A stretch of 10,702 nt of DNA, taken from the NCBI GenBank assembly GCA_902805995.1, contig CADCUU010000470.1:1-10702 (forward strand). Direction: 5' to 3'. A model generated the notes under the pieces. It did not search any database and was not told where the DNA came from. It worked only from the letters and a program-made list of their open reading frames with translations. The translations under genes were made by a program, and so were the position numbers. Positions 6,789-10,702 of the stretch are shown piece after piece. Positions within the stretch are counted from its first letter, which is position 1, and each line of letters begins with the position of its first letter. Source of the DNA: an uncultured Rubellimicrobium sp. GTDB taxonomy: Bacteria; Pseudomonadota; Alphaproteobacteria; Rhodobacterales; Rhodobacteraceae.

Positions 6789-7778
6789 TCAGTAGCGGCG
6801 CGGCGGCTCGGGGCGGTTCTGGACGACGCCCTCGATGGCCTCCATGACGTCGGGCGTGAGCTTGTCGACATGATCCATCGCCGCGAGGTTGTCCTGAAGC
6901 TGCGACAGCCGCGAGGCGCCCAGGATGACGGTGGACACGCGCGGGTTCGCGAGGCACCACGCCAGCGCGAGATGCGTGAGGCTGATCCCCAGCCCGTCGG
7001 CGATGCCTTGGAGGTCGCGGATCTGCTCGATCCGCCGTTTGCCCTTTTCGCCCTCAAATATCTCGCGCAGCCATTCGTAGCCGGGCAGCGCCGCACGGCT
7101 GTCCTGGGGGATGCCGTCGTTGTACTTGCCGGTCAGCAGGCCCGAGGCCAGCGGCGACCAGATCGTCGTGCCAAGGCCAAAGGTGTCGTAGATGGGCGCG
7201 TAGTCGCCCTCCACCTTCTGGCGTTCGAATAGGTTGTACTGCGGTTGCTCCATGGTCGGGGGCGTCATGCGCCATTCGCGGGCCACGGCATGCGCCTCGG
7301 TGATCTGCTGCGCGGACCATTCGGAGGTGCCCCAGTACAGGACCTTGCCCTGCCGGATCAGGTTGTCCATCGCCCGCACTGTTTCCTCGATAGGGGTGTC
7401 GATGTCGGGGCGGTGGCAGAAGTAGAGGTCGAGGTGATCGACCTGAAGGCGGCGGAGCGCGGCGTGGCAGGCCTCGGTCACGTGCTTGGCGGACAGGCCG
7501 CGCTGGGTGGGCTTGGCTCCGCCCCAGAAGACCTTGGAGGACACGACGAAGGTCTCGCGGTCCCATCCCAGCTCCTTGAGGGCCTGGCCCATGACGACCT
7601 CGGACTGGCCCTGCTCGTAGCCCTCGGCGTTGTCGAAGAAGTTGACGCCTGCGTCGTAGGCTTCGGTCAGGAGCTCCTTGGCGAGCCGCGTGTCCACCTG
7701 CTTGGCGAAGGTGACCCAGGAGCCGAAGCTGAGGGCGCTGACCTGAAGGCCCGACTTTCCGAGGCGGCGGTATTCCAT
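6789..7778 (-). CDS. Aldo/keto reductase, Kv-beta-like group
   Basis: This is a 329-residue NADPH-dependent oxidoreductase with a TIM-barrel fold. The catalytic tetrad is visible: Asp49 and Tyr54 in FFDNAEGY, Lys82 in VSSKVFWGG, and His122 in YFCHRPD. FWGG..PTQRGLSAKHV, TPIEETVRAM, YWGTSEWS, TWSPLASGLLTGKY-type (here IWSPLASGLLTGKY) and VILGAS match the group that includes potassium-channel beta subunits and bacterial homologues. Channel beta subunits carry Asn where this protein has His, so this enzyme should be fully reductase-competent. Bacterial relatives commonly reduce aldehydes or methylglyoxal; the substrate here is unknown. The start at ATG 7778-7776 is supported by AAGGA (complement of 7786-7790) seven bases upstream. 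The frame is open farther upstream into the thiamine riboswitch antisense, but that part is not protein-like. It is transcribed divergently from the thiamine operon. Confidence 0.92.
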   Translation of the reverse strand: MEYRRLGKSGLQVSALSFGSWVTFAKQVDTRLAKELLTEAYDAGVNFFDNAEGYEQGQSEVVMGQALKELGWDRETFVVSSKVFWGGAKPTQRGLSAKHVTEACHAALRRLQVDHLDLYFCHRPDIDTPIEETVRAMDNLIRQGKVLYWGTSEWSAQQITEAHAVAREWRMTPPTMEQPQYNLFERQKVEGDYAPIYDTFGLGTTIWSPLASGLLTGKYNDGIPQDSRAALPGYEWLREIFEGEKGKRRIEQIRDLQGIADGLGISLTHLALAWCLANPRVSTVILGASRLSQLQDNLAAMDHVDKLTPDVMEAIEGVVQNRPEPPRRY

Positions 7779-7848
7779 GGGGACGTCCTTTCGGGAACTG
7801 TTCCGGCGCCAGAAGCTAGGGGCCACCCCCGCCGGGGGAAAGGGTCCC

Positions 7849-7876
7849 TTGCAGACGACGCGCAGTCGCTTATGTT
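7849..7876 (+). promoter_or_regulatory. Candidate promoter of the thiamine transport operon
   Basis: TTGCAG (7849-7854) and TATGTT (7871-7876) are separated by 16 bases, a weak match to sigma-70-type boxes. The predicted RNA start would be near 7882-7884, exactly at the 5' strand of riboswitch stem P1. That placement is the main support. The boxes alone are poor matches, 3/6 and 4/6. Confidence 0.35.
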
Positions 7877-7881
7877 GCGCC

Positions 7882-7967
7882 GCACCTCGGGGTGCCCTTC
7901 TTGGGGCTGAGACGCGCAAGCGGACCCGTCGAACCTGAACCGGTTAGCACCGGCGGAGGGAAGGTGC
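7882..7967 (+). ncRNA. TPP riboswitch aptamer (THI element)
   Basis: All conserved parts of the thiamine pyrophosphate aptamer are visible. P1 pairs GCACCT (7882-7887) with AGGTGC (7962-7967). P2 pairs CGGG (7888-7891) with CCCG (7925-7928). The pyrimidine-sensing CTGAGA lies at 7907-7912. A small arm closes with a GCAA tetraloop (7916-7919). The pyrophosphate-sensing helices P4/P5 are formed by ACCTGAACCGGTTAGCACCGG and GGAGGGAA: CCT 7934-7936 with AGG 7957-7959, and CCGG 7940-7943 with CCGG 7950-7953. It controls thiB, which begins 47 bases downstream, fitting feedback repression of thiamine uptake by TPP. Confidence 0.96.
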
Positions 7968-7984
7968 ACGGAATGGTCCGCTGC

Positions 7985-8014
7985 TCGTTCGTCCGCCACA
8001 GAAAGGACGAACGA
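7985..8014 (+). promoter_or_regulatory. Riboswitch expression platform: hairpin hiding the thiB ribosome site
   Basis: TCGTTCGTCC (7985-7994) and GGACGAACGA (8005-8014) form a perfect 10-bp stem with a 10-base loop. The 3' strand contains most of the Shine-Dalgarno sequence (AAAGGA, 8002-8007) and the A of the thiB ATG (8014-8016). No U-run follows, so control should be at translation, not termination. GCGGAC at 7920-7925 inside the aptamer is complementary to 7991-7996 (GTCCGC) and could open the hairpin when TPP is absent. The pairings are seen; the switching direction is inferred from known translational TPP switches. Confidence 0.7.
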
Positions 8015-8991
8015 TGAGACGACTGACCCTCCCGCTTCTCGCCCTGGCTGCGGCGCCCGGCGCCGCTCAGGATGTGCCGGTCCTCACGGTCCTGACCTAT
8101 GACAGCTTCGTGTCCGAATGGGGTCCGGGTCCCGCCGTCGAGGCGGCCTTCGAGGAAAGCTGCGGCTGCGACCTCCAGTTCGTGACGGGCGGCGACGGGG
8201 CGGCGCTGCTGGCGCGAGTCCAGCTTGAAGGGGAGACGACGGAGGCCGACGTGGTCCTGGGCCTTGACGCGAACCTGATCGCGCAGGCGCGTGAGGCGGG
8301 GCTCTTCGCACCCCATGGACAAGAGGCGGCGCTGGACCTGCCGGTGGAGTGGTCCGACGATACGTTCCTGCCCTTCGACTGGGGCTGGTTCTCGGTCGTG
8401 GGCCGCGCGGACGGGCCGATGCCCAGGAGCTTCCGCGACCTCGCCGACAGCGACGCCACACTGGTGATCCAGGACCCGCGGTCGTCCACGCCGGGGCTGG
8501 GCCTCGTGCTCTGGATCGAGGCGGCCTATGGAGCGGAGGCCCCGGCGGTATGGGAGGCCCTGGCCGACAACATCGTGACCGTCACGCCCGGCTGGACGGA
8601 GGCCTACAACCTGTTCCTCGTGGGCGAGGCCGATCTAGTGCTGAGCTACACCACCTCTCCGGCCTATCACCTGATCGCGGAGGAGGACGCGGGCTTTGCG
8701 GCCCTGCCCTTCGAGGAGGGGCACTACCTTCAGGTGGAAGTGGCGGCCAAGCTCGCGGGGACCGACGCGCCGGAGCTTGCGGATGCGTTCCTGGCCTTCA
8801 TGCTGACCGAAGGCTTCCAGGACGTCATCCCGACGACGAACTGGATGTACCCCGCCGTGACCCCCGAGGCCGGCCTGCCCGAGGGGTTCGAGAGCCTGCG
8901 CCCCGAGACCACGCTTTACCTGCCGTCCGACGAGGCCGCCGCCCTGCGCGAGCCCGCCGTCGAGGCCTGGCGCGCGGCGCTGTCCCAGTAG
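8014..8991 (+). CDS. thiB: Thiamine ABC transporter, periplasmic binding protein
   Basis: This 325-residue protein captures thiamine (and probably its phosphates) in the periplasm and delivers it to ThiPQ. It opens with a short Sec signal peptide (MRRLTLPLLALAAAPGAAQ; cleavage probably near residue 18-19). The mature start, PVLTVLTYDSF followed by EWGPGPAV, the DVVLGLDANL segment and LFAPHG match E. coli TbpA/ThiB closely. Later features are FDWGWFSVV, a DPRSSTPGLGL segment and GWTEAYNLFL with LSYTTSPAY, typical of this binding-protein family. Length is normal. ATG 8014 is chosen because AGGA lies six to seven bases upstream and the upstream RNA is a TPP riboswitch. It is the first gene of a thiB-thiP-thiQ operon, with thiP starting 2 bases after its stop, so its translation probably sets that of the others. 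Expression should fall when TPP is plentiful. Confidence 0.96.
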   Translation: MRRLTLPLLALAAAPGAAQDVPVLTVLTYDSFVSEWGPGPAVEAAFEESCGCDLQFVTGGDGAALLARVQLEGETTEADVVLGLDANLIAQAREAGLFAPHGQEAALDLPVEWSDDTFLPFDWGWFSVVGRADGPMPRSFRDLADSDATLVIQDPRSSTPGLGLVLWIEAAYGAEAPAVWEALADNIVTVTPGWTEAYNLFLVGEADLVLSYTTSPAYHLIAEEDAGFAALPFEEGHYLQVEVAAKLAGTDAPELADAFLAFMLTEGFQDVIPTTNWMYPAVTPEAGLPEGFESLRPETTLYLPSDEAAALREPAVEAWRAALSQ

Positions 8992-8993
8992 CC

Positions 8994-10517
8994 GTGGGAC
9001 GCGACCTTCCCCGCCTTCCCGGGATGCTGGCCGCGCTGGTCGTGGCTGGGCTTTGTCTCGGGACGCTCCTGCCCCTTCTGGGGCGGACGGCGGGGGAGGG
9101 GGGGCTTGCCGGGGCGGACTGGGCAGCCCTGCGCTTCACGCTGGGGCAGGCCGTGCTGTCGGCGGGGCTGTCGGTGGGCCTCGCCATCCCCGTCGCGCGG
9201 GCGCTCGCGCGGCGGAGCTTTCCGGGGCGCGGGGTGTTGGTGACGCTGCTGGGCGCGCCGTTCCTGCTGCCGGTGATCGTCGCGGTCCTGGGCCTGCTGG
9301 CGCTGTTCGGGCGGCAGGGGCTGCTCAACGACGGGCTCGCGGTCTTGGGGTTGCCGCGCCTGTCGATCTATGGGCTCCAGGGGGTCATCCTCGCCCATGT
9401 CTTCCTGAACCTGCCGCTGGCGACCCGGCTCCTCCTTCAGGGCTGGCAGGACATCCCGGCCGAGCGTTTCCGGCTCGCCGCGACGCTGAATGCCCCGGTG
9501 GGGCCGCTGCTGGAATGGCCCATGTTGCGGGCGGTCGTTCCCGGCGCGCTGGCCGCAGTGTTTGCGCTGTGCCTCACCAGCTTTTCGGTGGCGCTGATCC
9601 TGGGCGGCGGTCCCCGGGCGACGACGCTGGAACTGGCCGTCTATCAGGCGATCCTCTTCGAGGCGGACTTCCGATCCGCGGCGCAGCTCGCGCTTCTTCA
9701 GTTCGCGCTGTGCGGGGGCGCGGCGGTGCTGGCGGTTTGGCTCACCACCGGCCCAGTGCTGGGCGCGGGCCTTGGGCGGCCGGTGGAGCGTTGGGATGCG
9801 GGCGGGCTGGGGCAGCGGCTTCTCGATGCGGCCTGGATCGGGGCGGCGGCGCTGTTTCTCCTTGTGCCACTGGGCCTTGTCGCCCTGAGGGGGGTCCAGG
9901 GCCTTGATGACCTTCCGTCCGCGACCTGGGGGGCGATGGGCCGCTCGCTACTCGTGGCAGTGGCGGCGACGGCGATCTGCCTCCTCCTCGCGCTGGCCCT
10001 TGTCCTGCGGGGGGGCGGGATGGCCCACATGGTGGGAGCGCTACCCTTAGCGGCCTCGCCGCTCGTGATCGGAACGGGGCTCCTGCTGATCCTGCGTCCC
10101 GTGATGGCGCTTCAGGGGGCGGCGCTTCCGGTCACGGCGCTTGTGGACGGGGTCGCGGCGCTGCCCTTCGCGCTGCGGGCGCTGACCGGACGGCTCGCGG
10201 AGGTGGAGGCGCGGCACGGGCGGCTCGCCGCCTCGTTGGGCCTGAGCGGGCTCGCGAAGCTGCGGATCGTGGTCCTGCCGCTGCTGCGTCCGGCGCTGGG
10301 CTTCTCGGCGGGTCTGGCTGCCGCGCTGTCGGTCGGGAACCTCGGCGTGATCGCGCTCTTTGCAGGGGAGGGAGAGGCGACGCTGCCTCTCCTCATGGCG
10401 CGGCTGATGGGGGCCTACCGGATGGAGGCCGCGGCGGGCGTGGGGCTGCTAATCCTCCTTCTGGCGCTTCTGCTGTTCTGGCTTTGCGACCACGGGGGAC
10501 GCCATGCTGCGGCTTGA
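8994..10517 (+). CDS. thiP: Thiamine ABC transporter, fused permease
   Basis: This 507-residue inner-membrane protein forms the thiamine channel. It is a tandem fusion of two ABC permease domains (roughly 1-255 and 270-507), rich in Leu/Ala/Val helices, about 12 in total. Each half has a cytoplasmic EAA-type loop that docks on the ATPase: [14 protein letters not shown].. (residues 157-184) and [15 protein letters not shown].. (405-433). This two-domain layout is standard for ThiP and the related iron permeases such as FbpB. GTG 8994 is preferred because it lies 2 bases after the thiB stop and keeps a short basic lead-in; ATG 9024 (10 codons later) is possible. No strong Shine-Dalgarno sequence precedes either, suggesting translational coupling to thiB. 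The reading frame is open far upstream through thiB, but that part is out of frame with thiB. The gene overlaps thiQ by 14 bases. Confidence 0.94.
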   Translation: MGRDLPRLPGMLAALVVAGLCLGTLLPLLGRTAGEGGLAGADWAALRFTLGQAVLSAGLSVGLAIPVARALARRSFPGRGVLVTLLGAPFLLPVIVAVLGLLALFGRQGLLNDGLAVLGLPRLSIYGLQGVILAHVFLNLPLATRLLLQGWQDIPAERFRLAATLNAPVGPLLEWPMLRAVVPGALAAVFALCLTSFSVALILGGGPRATTLELAVYQAILFEADFRSAAQLALLQFALCGGAAVLAVWLTTGPVLGAGLGRPVERWDAGGLGQRLLDAAWIGAAALFLLVPLGLVALRGVQGLDDLPSATWGAMGRSLLVAVAATAICLLLALALVLRGGGMAHMVGALPLAASPLVIGTGLLLILRPVMALQGAALPVTALVDGVAALPFALRALTGRLAEVEARHGRLAASLGLSGLAKLRIVVLPLLRPALGFSAGLAAALSVGNLGVIALFAGEGEATLPLLMARLMGAYRMEAAAGVGLLILLLALLLFWLCDHGGRHAAA

Positions 10518-10702
10518 GGGGCTGGAACTCGCGCAGGGTAGCTTTCGCCTGTCCGCCGATCTGGAGGTGCCGCGGGGATCGGCTGTCGCGCTGATGGGGC
10601 CGTCGGGGGGCGGCAAGTCCACTCTGCTGGCGGCTATCTCGGGCTTCCTCGCGCCGGTCGCGGGGCGTGTTCTCTGGGAAGGGCGGGACCTCGGGAGAAC
10701 CT
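10504..10702 (+). CDS. thiQ: Thiamine ABC transporter ATPase, 3' end outside window
   Basis: The first 66 codons of the ATP-binding subunit are present and run off the window end. Residues 1-31 form the usual beta-strand start ([12 protein letters not shown]) of ABC ATPases. The Walker A motif GPSGGGKST (32-40) binds ATP phosphates, followed by [20 protein letters not shown], the strand-turn-strand after Walker A. SGFL..P.G is typical of ThiQ and related short importers. Q-loop, signature and Walker B motifs would lie beyond the window. ATG 10504 is supported by GGGGGA four bases upstream. It overlaps the end of thiP by 14 bases, the expected arrangement for stoichiometric production. The enzyme sits on the cytoplasmic face and powers ThiP. 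Naming rests on the operon and riboswitch as much as on this fragment. Confidence 0.92.
   Translation, partial: MLRLEGLELAQGSFRLSADLEVPRGSAVALMGPSGGGKSTLLAAISGFLAPVAGRVLWEGRDLGRT

Noticed and set aside
6102..7232. Plus-strand open frame over the cupin-like and reductase genes
   Set aside because: Low-complexity Arg/Ser/Gly-rich translation; the opposite strand encodes the reductase with clear catalytic motifs.
8349..8993. Extension of the thiP frame upstream through thiB
   Set aside because: thiB is clearly coding in another frame across this stretch; the extension is low-complexity and ends where the permease helices begin.

Overview
The window is GC-rich DNA (mostly G/C at third codon positions) that looks like an alphaproteobacterial chromosome, probably Rhodobacterales. 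This placement is inferred from the style of the thiamine transport operon, the GC-rich codon use and the type of PAS hybrid kinase; no rRNA or other marker is present to confirm it. No CRISPR, tRNA, rRNA or intact mobile element was seen.

Bases 1-2560 are the worn edge of a surface-polysaccharide region. They hold the 3' part of a glycosyltransferase-like gene (family 25-like), a 405-base gap with no recognisable gene, a complete family 2 glycosyltransferase, and on the opposite strand the C-terminal remnant of a family 4 glycosyltransferase that keeps its E-x7-E motif but has lost its N-terminal half. Bases 2790-6050 encode a large soluble hybrid histidine kinase with five PAS-type domains, HisKA, HATPase and a C-terminal receiver, without a DNA-binding output domain.

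Convergent with the kinase are two minus-strand genes: an aldo/keto reductase of the Kv-beta-like group (6789-7778), then a small protein resembling IolB/KduI-type cupins (6047-6673). A strong GC hairpin lies just behind the reductase. The stop codons of the cupin-like gene and the kinase overlap within one TTAA.

Divergent from the reductase is a thiamine uptake operon, thiB-thiP-thiQ (the last is cut by the window end). It is preceded by a complete TPP riboswitch (about 7882-7967), with a weak candidate promoter that would start the RNA at the first aptamer base. A perfect 10-bp hairpin hides the thiB Shine-Dalgarno sequence and the A of the start codon. The reading is that TPP-bound RNA shuts off translation of the periplasmic thiamine-binding protein, and of the permease and ATPase translationally coupled to it. 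No clearly new system is visible. The items most worth checking are the riboswitch expression platform, the glycosyltransferase remnant, the kinase and the cupin-like protein.
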